Source: Flavobacterium sp. UBA2787 (lineage in GTDB: Bacteria; Bacteroidota; Bacteroidia; Flavobacteriales; Flavobacteriaceae). Taken from it: DNA of 64,000 nt. Below the pieces are notes generated by a model. The model ran no database searches. It saw only the letters and a program-made list of their open reading frames with translations, and was not told the DNA's origin. The translations under genes were made by a program, and so were the position numbers. Shown piece by piece: positions 35,553 to 44,395 of this stretch. Positions within the stretch are counted from its first letter, which is position 1. Every line of letters begins with the position of its first letter. The stretch is from NCBI GenBank assembly GCA_002352205.1, contig DEHZ01000016.1:93321-157320 (forward strand), in the 5' to 3' direction.

Positions 35553-35987
35553 TTAAATTCTTAAAAAAGTTTCTTTCGTATCTAATCCATCAATTAAATT
35601 GGCTAATGAAGTGCTATCTAAAGCTAATTTCAATTGTTCTCTAATAGGTCTATATTGATGATGAAAAGGACAAGGTTTTACTTCCGAACAATCATTTAAA
35701 CCCAGACTACAACGCTTGTAAATAGCATCGCCGTCTATGGCTAAAACAATATCGCCTAACTTTATTTTTGTGAGCTTTTCATGAGGAACATAAAAACCAC
35801 CGCCGTTTCCTTTACTGGAATCTACCAATTGATTTTTGGCTAATTTTTGAAGTATTTTAGCTGTAAACGATTCCGGTGAATCAATTTTTCGAGCAATTTC
35901 TCGCAAACTGATTCGGTTGCCTTGTTGGGTCTCCGCCGCAATAATAATGGTTGCCCGAACGGCATATTCACAAGTTTTAGACAGCAT
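35553..35987 (-). CDS. Rrf2 family regulator with Fe-S cysteine motif
   Basis: A 144-aa paralogue of the Rrf2 protein at 21 kb (MLSKTCEYAVRATIIIA). It keeps the same C-x6-C-x5-C motif (RCSLGLNDCSEVKPCPFHH). It is the first gene of the operon with nadA and nadB, 16 bp from nadA, so it may tune NAD synthesis to Fe-S or NO status, since NadA depends on a cluster. Its promoter has the same Crp/Fnr palindrome as nosZ. Confidence 0.9.
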   Translation of the reverse strand: MLSKTCEYAVRATIIIAAETQQGNRISLREIARKIDSPESFTAKILQKLAKNQLVDSSKGNGGGFYVPHEKLTKIKLGDIVLAIDGDAIYKRCSLGLNDCSEVKPCPFHHQYRPIREQLKLALDSTSLANLIDGLDTKETFLRI

Positions 35988-36027
35988 TTTTTATTTCAAA
36001 AATAGCGATATTTCTACAATTCTTAAG

Positions 36028-36071
36028 CAAATTTATAAACAACTCACGTTGTATAGTATGATTTTAATCAT
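36028..36071 (-). promoter_or_regulatory. Crp/Fnr-type operator and promoter of rrf2-nadA-nadB
   Basis: The palindrome read as ATGATTAAAATCAT on the minus strand (36071-36058, centre 36064.5) lies 36.5 bp from the last G of a perfect -7 box TAAATTTG (36035-36028). Confidence 0.85.
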
Positions 36072-36072
36072 G

Positions 36073-36756
36073 TTAACGCATACAAACCTTAATTTTTGCA
36101 GTAGATAAATGTTTATAATCAACTGAACTTGAATACTGAAGTGGTGCCAAGGTGATAGAATTGTTTCTAAAATGTTGCAAAAAATAGCTTCCGTTGTACC
36201 CGTTATTTTCTAAAAGATGAATCATTTCTGCTATATCATTTTCCAATAACAAATCGGAATGAATGGTTGTTCGCACTTCATAAGCAACTGAATTCTTTTG
36301 AATTAGAGATAAACATTCAAAAAAATGGTGATAAAAATTGGCTTTGGTTATTGTTTTTGTTTTCTGTTTGGTGGCTTTAAAATCAAGAGCGATATAATCA
36401 ATAAAATTGAGTTTTAAAGCTTCATTTAATCGATGAGGCATGCTTCCATTTGTGTCAACTTTTACCAAAAAACCCATTTCTTTTATAGCTCGCAATAAAT
36501 CGAGCGATTCTTTGTGCAACAAACATTCGCCACCACTAAAAACAACTGCATCTAATAAATTTTTTCGTTTGGCTAAAAAATCCAATGTTTCGGGAATGGA
36601 AAATACCCCTTTCCCGAAAACAATTTCCGGATTATAGCAGTAACTACATTTCATGTTGCAACCGGCAAACCATAGAATACAGGCTGTTTTATCCGGATAG
36701 TCCAATAACGTGAATGGTGTTATGCTGTGAATTATTTTTTTAGCATTTGCATTCAT
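36073..36756 (-). CDS. nrdG: Anaerobic ribonucleotide reductase activating protein NrdG
   Basis: A 227-aa radical-SAM enzyme. Cys33, Cys37 and Cys40 (AGCNMKCSYC) hold the 4Fe-4S cluster, and FSGGECLL is the SAM-binding GGE motif. It installs the glycyl radical needed by NrdD. Its start overlaps the small glycyl-radical gene by 17 nt, so nrdD, the small gene and nrdG form a tight operon. Confidence 0.93.
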   Translation of the reverse strand: MNANAKKIIHSITPFTLLDYPDKTACILWFAGCNMKCSYCYNPEIVFGKGVFSIPETLDFLAKRKNLLDAVVFSGGECLLHKESLDLLRAIKEMGFLVKVDTNGSMPHRLNEALKLNFIDYIALDFKATKQKTKTITKANFYHHFFECLSLIQKNSVAYEVRTTIHSDLLLENDIAEMIHLLENNGYNGSYFLQHFRNNSITLAPLQYSSSVDYKHLSTAKIKVCMR

Positions 36757-36907
36757 TAAAATGAGTTCGTTGTTTGTGTTCTCCTTTTTTTCCGATGTTG
36801 AAACTTTCTACCGGACGATGATAGCCCATTACTCGCGTATACACTAAGCATTTGGTTCGCAAATCATTGTGTTGTTCTAAAGTGGAATTAATTGTTTGTG
36901 TTTTCAT
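36740..36907 (-). CDS. Separate 55-aa glycyl-radical tail of NrdD
   Basis: The ATG at 36907, inside the end of nrdD in the +1 frame, opens a 55-codon gene ending at 36740 inside nrdG. Its core CLVYTRVMGYHRPVESFNIG (residues 20-39), followed by KKGEHKQR, matches the extreme C-terminus of ordinary class III reductases, where the radical Gly sits in the R(V/I)xGY motif. Here this would be Gly28. The 705-aa NrdD stops just before this part. The radical site therefore appears to be a separate peptide or is joined by frameshifting. Confidence 0.75.
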   Translation of the reverse strand: MKTQTINSTLEQHNDLRTKCLVYTRVMGYHRPVESFNIGKKGEHKQRTHFNECKC

Positions 36908-39005
36908 GTTTTTCTGATTTTAATTTTTCTAAAAGTTGTTCATCACATTTTGGACAATATTCATGTTCGCCGTTTAAATAACCATGAACGGGGCAAACAC
37001 TAAAAACCGGAGTTACTGTAATGTAGGGTAATTTGAAATTGGTTATTACTTTTTTCACAAAATTTCTACAAGCTTCGGGTGTACTAATTTTTTCATTCAT
37101 ATATAAATGCAAAACCGTTCCGCCGGTATATTTGCATTGCAATTGGTCTTGCATTAATAAAGCTTCAAATGGATCTTCGGTAAAATCTACGGGAATTTGC
37201 GAACTGTTGGTATAGTAAATATTTTCGCCCTCACCTGCTTGAATAATATCATCATAACGTTTTTTATCTTCTTTAGCAAAACGATAGGTTGTTCCTTCTG
37301 CCGGAGTAGCTTCCAAATTATATAAATTTCCGGTTTCTTCTTGAAATTCTTTCATTCGATTGCGAATGTGTTCTAAAATTTCAGACGCCATTTCCATTCC
37401 GAATGAGGAGGTAATGTCTTTTTTCCCTTTCGTAAAATTGAGAATCATTTCGTTGATTCCATTAACTCCAATGGTTGAAAAATGATTTCTAAAATGTGGT
37501 AAATAACGCTTGGTGTATGGATATAATCCTCGATCATACATGTCTTGCACAAACACTCGCTTTTTTTCTAAAGTGGATTTCGCCAATTCCATTAAATAAT
37601 CAACTTGATGATAAAGATCTTTTTTATTTTCTGAATATAAATAGCCTAAACGAGCCATATTAATTGTTACAACACCAATACTTCCGGTCATTTCTGCACT
37701 GCCAAACAGACCATTTCCTCGTTTGAGCAACTCACGCAAATCGAGTTGCAAGCGACAGCACATACTTCTCACAGCGTTGGGTTTATAAGCGTCTGGGTTT
37801 TCAACTTTTTCACCATTTTCATCATAAATATATTGACTACCAATAAAATTTTGAAAATAGGACGAACCAATTTTAGCCGTATTTTCAAAGAGAATATCGG
37901 TATTTTCGCCATACCAATCAAATTCTTCGGTAATGTTTACAGTTGGAATTGGAAATGTGAAAGGTTGTCCATTGGCATCTCCTTCGGTCATAACCGTATA
38001 ATAGGCTTTATTGATTAAATTCATTTCGGGTTGAAAATGTTCATACCGAAGCTCCAGTGGCGATTCTACTCCTCTACTTTTTGCTCGGTTTAAAAACTCT
38101 TCCGATTTTGTTGTTGAAAATAAATGCTCATTATTTCGGGTTGGAATTTGCACTTTCAAATCATCTGGAACCACCCAATCGAGTGTGATATTGGTAAAAG
38201 GCGATTGTCCCCAACGAGCCGGAACATTAAGATTATAAACAAAACTTCGAACAGCTTTTAGCACCTCATCAAAACTCAAATTGTCTTTAAAAACATACGG
38301 AGCTAAATAGGTGTCAAATGAACTAAAAGCCTGTGCTCCTGCCCATTCGCTTTGCAAAATACCTAAAAAATTAGCCATTTGTCCTAAAGCTTCCCGAAAA
38401 TGATTAGGTGGTCTGCTTTCTACTCTGCCACGAACACCATTGAAACCATCATTTAACAAAACCCGCAAACTCCAGCCGGCACAATAACCAGTTAGGCAGT
38501 CTAAATCATGAATGTGATAATCGCCATTGCGGTGTGCAAAACCTTCTTCTTTGGAGTACACTTTGTCCAACCAATAGTTGGCAATAACTTTCCCGGCTAC
38601 GTTGTTTACTAGACCTGCATTGGAGTAAGAAGTATTTGCGTTAGCATTAATTCGCCAATCAGTTTGCGAAATATATTCTTCGATGGTTTGCGTGCTATCC
38701 ACATAAGTCGTATCTTCATTTAACCCCAAAACATGCTCACGTTGCATTTTTCGGGTGTGCCGATAGACCATGAACGATTTCATTACGGAAAAATAATTCA
38801 TATTAAACAGCACTTTTTCTATGCTATCTTGAATTTCTTCAACCGCCCAAGTTTCTTTGCTGTCTAATTGTTGCATTACTTCTTTGACCACTAATGGATT
38901 AAAGATTTGTGATTCACTTTGGAATGCTTTTTCGATTGCTTGTTCAATTTTAAACAATTCAAATGGTCTAAAAACTCCATTTCTTTTGATAACATATTTT
39001 TCCAT
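36888..39005 (-). CDS. nrdD: Anaerobic ribonucleoside-triphosphate reductase NrdD (without its glycyl tail)
   Basis: This 705-aa class III reductase makes deoxynucleotides under anoxia. It has the N-terminal ATP-cone (about residues 1-92: IKRNGVFRPFELFKIEQAIEKAF). The catalytic barrel contains YHIHDLD, RPPNHFREALGQ and TYLAPYVF. The C-terminal zinc motif is CPVHGYLNGEHEYCPKC. The protein ends about 15 residues after this motif, without the usual radical-glycine segment, which is in the overlapping 55-aa gene. Confidence 0.93.
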   Translation of the reverse strand: MEKYVIKRNGVFRPFELFKIEQAIEKAFQSESQIFNPLVVKEVMQQLDSKETWAVEEIQDSIEKVLFNMNYFSVMKSFMVYRHTRKMQREHVLGLNEDTTYVDSTQTIEEYISQTDWRINANANTSYSNAGLVNNVAGKVIANYWLDKVYSKEEGFAHRNGDYHIHDLDCLTGYCAGWSLRVLLNDGFNGVRGRVESRPPNHFREALGQMANFLGILQSEWAGAQAFSSFDTYLAPYVFKDNLSFDEVLKAVRSFVYNLNVPARWGQSPFTNITLDWVVPDDLKVQIPTRNNEHLFSTTKSEEFLNRAKSRGVESPLELRYEHFQPEMNLINKAYYTVMTEGDANGQPFTFPIPTVNITEEFDWYGENTDILFENTAKIGSSYFQNFIGSQYIYDENGEKVENPDAYKPNAVRSMCCRLQLDLRELLKRGNGLFGSAEMTGSIGVVTINMARLGYLYSENKKDLYHQVDYLMELAKSTLEKKRVFVQDMYDRGLYPYTKRYLPHFRNHFSTIGVNGINEMILNFTKGKKDITSSFGMEMASEILEHIRNRMKEFQEETGNLYNLEATPAEGTTYRFAKEDKKRYDDIIQAGEGENIYYTNSSQIPVDFTEDPFEALLMQDQLQCKYTGGTVLHLYMNEKISTPEACRNFVKKVITNFKLPYITVTPVFSVCPVHGYLNGEHEYCPKCDEQLLEKLKSEKHENTNN

Positions 39006-39045
39006 AAGACTTGTTTTTGAAGAATTAATGTGAAGATTGATTGTT

Positions 39046-39053
39046 CAAATTTA
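39046..39053 (-). promoter_or_regulatory. -7 box of the nrdD operon
   Basis: The minus strand reads TAAATTTG, a perfect TAnnTTTG, 40 bp upstream of nrdD. No ATGA-N6-TCAT palindrome lies at the 36.5-bp position. Confidence 0.5.
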
Positions 39054-39176
39054 ATTCAAATAAGATAAAATAATCCTATTTGAATACATTAATATCAACA
39101 AGTTAAATATTATTTTGTTAATAAGTTAATAAACATTTATACTTGTTATTTATTAAATACCTAAAAACATTTTAAT

Positions 39177-39184
39177 TATCTTTG
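39177..39184 (+). promoter_or_regulatory. -7 box of the HMA-protein gene
   Basis: TATCTTTG, a perfect -7 match, lies 20 bp before the ATG. Confidence 0.55.
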
Positions 39185-39204
39185 AAAAAACCCCCAATTT
39201 CAAG

Positions 39205-39561
39205 ATGAAAAAAATCAATTCTAAAACTTTGTTTCTACTTGTATTTACTCTTTTTATAATGTTTACGGTATCTGCTCAAAATACAAATCAAAAAGCAATA
39301 ATCAAAACTGTATTACATTGTGATCATTGCAAAGTATGTGAAACTTGTGGTATGAAATTCAAAACTGAAATACTGAAAATAAAAGGTGTGAAAGCATATC
39401 AGTTGGATGATGAGAATATGACTTTAACAATCTTTTACAATGAAAAGAAAATAGATTTGCAAACGATTAAATTAGTCATCTCTAAATTAGGTTATGATGC
39501 AGATGAAGTAAAGGCAGATCCTGAAGCTTATGAAGGTCTCGACGATTGTTGTAAAGCATAG
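39205..39561 (+). CDS. Exported heavy-metal-associated (HMA-like) protein
   Basis: A 118-aa periplasmic protein with signal peptide (cut near VSAQ) and one ferredoxin-like HMA fold. The metal loop is unusually Cys-rich (HCDHCKVCETCGMKF, four Cys instead of CxxC). A DDCC pair is near the C-terminus. It may bind or deliver copper, or act as a metal sponge. It stands alone, divergent from nrdD and about 6 kb from the copper operon. Confidence 0.8.
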   Translation: MKKINSKTLFLLVFTLFIMFTVSAQNTNQKAIIKTVLHCDHCKVCETCGMKFKTEILKIKGVKAYQLDDENMTLTIFYNEKKIDLQTIKLVISKLGYDADEVKADPEAYEGLDDCCKA

Positions 39562-39757
39562 CTAAAGTAGAAAACAATAGATCACTTTCGAAAATGTATT
39601 CAATATCTTCATTACTTATCCTTAACTTTTAGAATTAAAGCTGCTTATCCTATTACGCAGTTTAAAAAGTGAAATAGATGAGGAGTGAACTGCCTTAATT
39701 GACTACACTAAAATCTCTTTTTTGTTGATACCAACTTAAATTCATAATTTTGAAACT

Positions 39758-40588
39758 ATGAATGAGCTATTCAAAATATTTAAAGTAGAAGAAGCAGAAG
39801 CCACTAGAATAAGTGCTTCACCCGATGAGCCTCATCAACACGATTTTGAGGAGTTAATCATCGGCATTCACGGTCAACTGGATCATTTTATTGACTTTAA
39901 TACCAGCACCTTTGATGCACCATTTATAAGTTTCGTAACAAAGGGCAAGGTTCACCGAGTAATTCCGAAATTAAAAGACGGTAAATGTGAAATGTGGGCA
40001 CTTCGCTTTAAAAGCGAGTTTATACCGGAAACAACTTTTCAACTGTATTCCTACTATCACGATCACGCTACAATCAAACTTCAACAGGGAGCCTGCTTTA
40101 ACCGATTAATTACGCTATGCGAAATTATGTATGAAGCAATGCAACAAGAAGACCCCGATTTGAGCGTTGTAAAACATCTGCTGAGTGCTCTATTTGGAAT
40201 GATTGAATCGGAAAGAAACAAAACTTCGGTAGAGGAAAACGTATTAGCAAAGACTCAAAACACTACTTTACAAAACTTTTTGTCAATTCTTGAAGAGAAC
40301 TACCACAGACCGTTAGGTGTAGAATTTTATGCAGAGAAGTTATTTATGTCGGCAAGAAATCTAAATCTAATTTGCAAAGGCATCCTACAGCAAACCGTGA
40401 GTGAAATCATTGAAACCCGAAAGCTCATTGAAGCTAAAAACCAATTGACACATAGTGACAAAAACATTTCAGAAATTGGTTTTGATTTGGGATATAATGA
40501 AAAAGCTTACTTTACAAATGTATTTAAAAAACGTACCGGTCAAACTCCCTCAGAATTTAGAGACGAAATGAAAACACTCCTTTCCTGA
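39758..40588 (+). CDS. AraC family transcriptional regulator
   Basis: The 276-aa protein has an N-terminal cupin-like sensing domain (HQHDFEELIIGIHG, about residues 15-120) and a C-terminal double HTH (ISEIGFDLGYNEKAYFTNVFKKRTGQTPSEFRDEM). A perfect -7 box TAATTTTG lies just upstream. It probably controls the following YceI/SpxH-like/DUF417/dioxygenase genes, some of which resemble oxidant-response genes. Confidence 0.9.
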   Translation: MNELFKIFKVEEAEATRISASPDEPHQHDFEELIIGIHGQLDHFIDFNTSTFDAPFISFVTKGKVHRVIPKLKDGKCEMWALRFKSEFIPETTFQLYSYYHDHATIKLQQGACFNRLITLCEIMYEAMQQEDPDLSVVKHLLSALFGMIESERNKTSVEENVLAKTQNTTLQNFLSILEENYHRPLGVEFYAEKLFMSARNLNLICKGILQQTVSEIIETRKLIEAKNQLTHSDKNISEIGFDLGYNEKAYFTNVFKKRTGQTPSEFRDEMKTLLS

Positions 40589-40686
40589 AATTACAACACA
40601 TCTTCCTGAAAGTGTTACCTCTTGTGTTTTAAATGATTGCATCTTTGTAGTATATAAATTATGAATGATTTTAATACAAATAAATT

Positions 40687-41220
40687 ATGGAAACAACAGC
40701 AGCAAAATGGGCTCTTGACCCAACGCACAGTGAGCTTACTTTTAAAGTAAAGCATATGATGATTAGCAATGTAAAAGGAGAATTTAAAGACTTTTCTATA
40801 GAACTCGACGGCGATGATATTCTAAAATCATCTTTTGAAGTAGTAGTGAATGCATCATCGATTAATACTAGCAACGAGCAACGAGATGATCACTTAAAAT
40901 CATCTGATTTTTTTGCCATTGATGATTATAGGGAACTGTCTTTCAAAAGCAAATCACTCACACCAAAACAAGGCGATGAATATAAATTAAAAGGAATTTT
41001 AACCATCAAAGGTATCAGCAAAGAAATTGAACTTGATGTTGAGTTTGGAGGTGTCAATAAAGACCCTTGGGGAAATGAAAAAGCAGGTTTTTCTATTGAG
41101 GGAAAAATCAATCGTAAAGATTGGGGACTTAACTGGAATACCGCCCTGGAAACCGGAGGTGTATTAGTTAGTGAAGAAGTGAAAATATTCGCCGAAATAC
41201 AATTTGTAAAACAATTCTAA
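40687..41220 (+). CDS. YceI family lipid-binding-like protein
   Basis: A 177-aa lipocalin-like beta barrel starting with WALDPTHSELTFKVKHMMISNVKGEF, the YceI signature, and containing SKSLTPKQGDEYKLKGILTIKG. It has no signal peptide, so unlike many YceI proteins it should stay in the cytosol. It probably binds a polyisoprenoid or amphiphile. CATCTTTG about 40 bp upstream of the ATG could be its -7 box. Confidence 0.9.
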   Translation: METTAAKWALDPTHSELTFKVKHMMISNVKGEFKDFSIELDGDDILKSSFEVVVNASSINTSNEQRDDHLKSSDFFAIDDYRELSFKSKSLTPKQGDEYKLKGILTIKGISKEIELDVEFGGVNKDPWGNEKAGFSIEGKINRKDWGLNWNTALETGGVLVSEEVKIFAEIQFVKQF

Positions 41221-41328
41221 TCAATTACAATTAATGCTAGTCAATCTACTATGAATTGAGTAGGAAAAAAAGTCTTATCAGCAGTAACTTAGGATAGTTC
41301 AAACTATCAATTATAAACCTAGATAATT

Positions 41329-42249
41329 ATGAAAGAGCAAAATAATCCGCTTTTATGCGACATACAAACAGGAATATGCGAAATGCCTCAAGTAAAGAGT
41401 AATGAGGCAGTTCAATTGAATAGTGAGACAATATCCAAGCCGGTTAAGGTGATTTATTTCACCGACCCAATTTGTTCCTCTTGTTGGGGAATTGAACCAC
41501 AACTTAGAAAACTCAAGTTGGAATACGGAGACACTTTTGAAATTGACTACCGAATGGGTGGCTTGTTACCCAACTGGAACTACAACAACGGTACTATCAG
41601 CAAACCTTCTGATGTAGCTGAACATTGGGATGATGTGAGCGTTTATTATGATATGCCTATTGATGGTGACGTTTGGTTAGAAGATCCTTTAGTGTCCTCC
41701 TACCCTCCGTCAATGGCCTTCAAAGCTGCGGAAATGCAAGACAAAGAAAAGGCAATTTCTTTTCTTCGTGAAATTAGGGAAATGGTTTTCTTGCAAAAGA
41801 AAAACATCACCAGAAGAGAACATTTGGAACTGGCTGCTCAACGTATCGGACTTGATTTAGATCAGTTTAAATATGATTACATAGGCAAAGCAAAAGAACT
41901 TTTTAATCAAGATTTAGAATTGGCTAAAGAACTGGGTGTGCGAGGATTTCCATCGTTGTTTTTTGTAGATGAAACAGGCAATAAAGAATTTGTTTATGGG
42001 TCACAACCCTACAGCGTTTATGAAAAAGCTCTTCTTACGCTGGCTCCAACAGCAAAAAAATTAGAATATGATTTGAGTTGGGAGGCATTATTTGACAAAT
42101 ATCCAACGATTACTGCCAAAGAATTTACGGAGTTATCAGGAACACCAAGAAATAAAAGTGAACAATTATTAAATGAACTTGCAGAAAAAGGGAAACTAGA
42201 GAAATGGGTTACGAAAAATGGCTCTATTTGGAAACTTAAAATGAAATAA
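41329..42249 (+). CDS. DsbA-family protein of the SpxH (YjbH) type
   Basis: A 306-aa cytosolic protein with a thioredoxin-like fold and active-site-like CSSCWGIEPQLRKL (about residues 47-60), a helical insertion and GVRGFPSLFFVDETG (cis-Pro). A C-terminal winged-helix-like extension (about 240-306) follows. The family includes SpxH, an adaptor for proteolysis of Spx in Firmicutes; here a redox or isomerase role in stress is more likely. The next gene starts 2 bp downstream. Confidence 0.82.
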   Translation: MKEQNNPLLCDIQTGICEMPQVKSNEAVQLNSETISKPVKVIYFTDPICSSCWGIEPQLRKLKLEYGDTFEIDYRMGGLLPNWNYNNGTISKPSDVAEHWDDVSVYYDMPIDGDVWLEDPLVSSYPPSMAFKAAEMQDKEKAISFLREIREMVFLQKKNITRREHLELAAQRIGLDLDQFKYDYIGKAKELFNQDLELAKELGVRGFPSLFFVDETGNKEFVYGSQPYSVYEKALLTLAPTAKKLEYDLSWEALFDKYPTITAKEFTELSGTPRNKSEQLLNELAEKGKLEKWVTKNGSIWKLKMK

Positions 42250-42251
42250 AG

Positions 42252-42875
42252 ATGAAATGGATATACGGCATAAAAAATAAATTGTGGGCATCGGGTATGT
42301 TTCTTGTATTGTGCCTGTTGGTCTTTGCGAGTCACTATCGCGATAGAAGTCATACCGAAAAAGTAAATAATTCATTAGTTACGATGTATGAAGACCGATT
42401 AATTGCTGAAGATTACCTATTAAAAATGACCAGTATTCTTTATCAAATTAGAGAAACTGCACGGTCTGAAGCTAATTGGAGTTCAAAGTCTGTAACGATG
42501 AATGCGTTGTTGGATGATTTTAATAGATGGTACACTATTTACAGCAAAACGCAACTGACCATCAAAGAACAAGCTACTACCATTGAGTTGATTAATTATA
42601 TTAAAACGCTTGAGCAAAATGTACTAAATATCAATTATGACCCGTCTTTCTACACAGATAAGGCACTGACATTATTGAATGAACTCTCTATTGTGCAAGT
42701 GGAAGAATCCAAGTTGCTTATAGAAAATTCAAAATCAGAATATGCATCTATGAAAGCCTATTCAAAATTTACATTTGCGATCATCATCATCATTTTACTC
42801 ATCGTTCAAGCTATGGTTTTTTCTTCTGATGCATTAATACCGGCATATAAAGTGAAAGACCCAAGATATAATTAA
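42252..42875 (+). CDS. Membrane protein with chemoreceptor-like four-helix sensor, no output domain
   Basis: A 207-aa protein with two membrane helices (about residues 12-28 and 173-193) flanking a helical periplasmic region of roughly 140 residues resembling the 4HB_MCP sensor. Nothing follows the second helix except about 15 residues, so it has no signalling output of its own. It is tightly linked to the SpxH-like gene. Confidence 0.65.
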   Translation: MKWIYGIKNKLWASGMFLVLCLLVFASHYRDRSHTEKVNNSLVTMYEDRLIAEDYLLKMTSILYQIRETARSEANWSSKSVTMNALLDDFNRWYTIYSKTQLTIKEQATTIELINYIKTLEQNVLNINYDPSFYTDKALTLLNELSIVQVEESKLLIENSKSEYASMKAYSKFTFAIIIIILLIVQAMVFSSDALIPAYKVKDPRYN

Positions 42876-42926
42876 ACTAAATCAAAACTGATAATAGAAT
42901 ACCAAAACACTATAATTTAAAACTAT

Positions 42927-43517
42927 ATGAAAAACCTACTTACCTTTTTAGCTAATAGTCAGTCGCAATTCATCAATCTAACAAGAATTTCGATTTTCGT
43001 TGTGATGGCTTGGATTGGCGGATTAAAAGTTTATCAATACGAAGCAGACGGCATTGTTCCTTTTGTGGCAAATAGTCCTTTAATGTCTTTCTTCTATGTA
43101 AAAGAAGCTCCGGAGTACATTGATTATAAAAACCCTGAAGGGAAAACTGTGCAAAAGAACATTGATTGGCATAAAGAAAACAGAACTTACCTCTTCTCTT
43201 ACGTTTTAGGAACTGTCATTGTCATCATTGGAATATTCACTCTTCTTGGTATTTGGTTCGCAAAAATTGGTTTAATTGGTGGTCTATTGACTTTCGGAAT
43301 GTCAATAGTGACATTAACCTTTTTAATTACTACGCCCGAAGTGTATGTCCCTAATTTGGGTGGAGACTTTCCAACTCCACACTATGGTTTCCCTTATTTA
43401 TCAGGTGCGGGAAGACTTGTCATCAAAGACATCATAATGCTTGCCGCAGGTTTAGTATGTGCTTCAGAAAGTGCAAGACGAATACTCAACGTAAAATGGA
43501 CAGAAAAACATTTTTAA
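42927..43517 (+). CDS. DUF417 family membrane protein (YkgB/RclC-like)
   Basis: This 196-aa protein has four membrane helices and the DUF417 pattern (RISIFVVMAWIGGLKVYQYEADGI, PHYGFPYLSGAGRLVIKD). The E. coli relative RclC belongs to the AraC-controlled reactive chlorine response, which matches the nearby AraC gene. It overlaps the next gene by 22 bp. Confidence 0.88.
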   Translation: MKNLLTFLANSQSQFINLTRISIFVVMAWIGGLKVYQYEADGIVPFVANSPLMSFFYVKEAPEYIDYKNPEGKTVQKNIDWHKENRTYLFSYVLGTVIVIIGIFTLLGIWFAKIGLIGGLLTFGMSIVTLTFLITTPEVYVPNLGGDFPTPHYGFPYLSGAGRLVIKDIIMLAAGLVCASESARRILNVKWTEKHF

Positions 43518-44380
43518 AAATAGTGGCAACAGTGCCATTAACAGCCGCAGCCATGAAACTATACGAACTTAATAAAATGACACAACCCTTGAGCAATACG
43601 GCTAAAATGCCCGTGTTGTTTTTAGGTCACGGTAGTCCGATGAATGCTATTGAAGAAAATGAATTTGTAACAGGTTTTAGAAATATTGCAAAGCAAATTC
43701 CAAAACCAAATGCAATTTTATGTATTTCAGCACATTGGGAAACAAAAGGAACATTTGTAACCGCAATGGAAAACCCAAACACGATTCACGACTTTGGTGG
43801 TTTTCCTAAAGAATTGTTTGCCGTACAATATCCTGCTCCGGGCAGCCCTGATTTGGCATTAGAGACAAAATCACTCATTACCACAACAGAAGTGGGTCTG
43901 GATGATAAATGGGGACTGGATCACGGTGCGTGGAGTGTAATCAAACATTTATATCCCAATGCAGAGATTCCGGTAATTCAAATGAGTATCGATTATAGTC
44001 AATCTCCTCAATATCATTATGAATTGGCACAACAAATAAAATCACTTCGTCACAAAGGAGTTCTAGTGATTGGAAGCGGTAATATGGTTCACAACCTCCG
44101 GATGTTGGCGTGGGACAAACTAAATGCTCCAGAGTTCGGATTTGATTGGGCGATTGAAGCAAACGAAAAAATGAAAAAATACATTTTGGATGGAGACCAC
44201 AAACAACTTATCAACTTTCGCTCGCAGGGGAAAGCCTTCAACTTAGCCATTCCAACACCTGAACATTATTTACCATTGCTTTATTCATTAGCATTAAAAG
44301 AGGAAAACGACAATATAAGTCTGTTTAATGATAAAGCTGTTGCTGGTTCTTTAACGATGACATCTGTTAAAATCGGATAA
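43496..44380 (+). CDS. ygiD: Extradiol ring-cleavage dioxygenase of the YgiD (4,5-DOPA dioxygenase) family
   Basis: A 294-aa class III extradiol dioxygenase. The N-terminus has a twin hydrophobic, signal-like segment (FLKIVATVPLTAAAMKL), unusual for the family. The metal His are in LFLGHGSPMN and ISAHWET, and NTIHDFGGFP, DHGAWSVIKHLYP and GSGNMVHNLR follow. The frame is open from 43457 inside the preceding gene, but the ATG at 43496 fits the family start better. It probably opens catechol-type rings. Confidence 0.88.
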   Translation: MDRKTFLKIVATVPLTAAAMKLYELNKMTQPLSNTAKMPVLFLGHGSPMNAIEENEFVTGFRNIAKQIPKPNAILCISAHWETKGTFVTAMENPNTIHDFGGFPKELFAVQYPAPGSPDLALETKSLITTTEVGLDDKWGLDHGAWSVIKHLYPNAEIPVIQMSIDYSQSPQYHYELAQQIKSLRHKGVLVIGSGNMVHNLRMLAWDKLNAPEFGFDWAIEANEKMKKYILDGDHKQLINFRSQGKAFNLAIPTPEHYLPLLYSLALKEENDNISLFNDKAVAGSLTMTSVKIG

Positions 44381-44395
44381 GATTAAAATAAGAAA

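Noticed and set aside
39036-39047. TTGATTGTTCAA-like dyad in the nrdD upstream region as a Crp/Fnr site
   Set aside because: It lies downstream of or overlaps the -7 box, has a different half-site, and does not follow the 36.5-bp rule, so it is not counted with the regulon.
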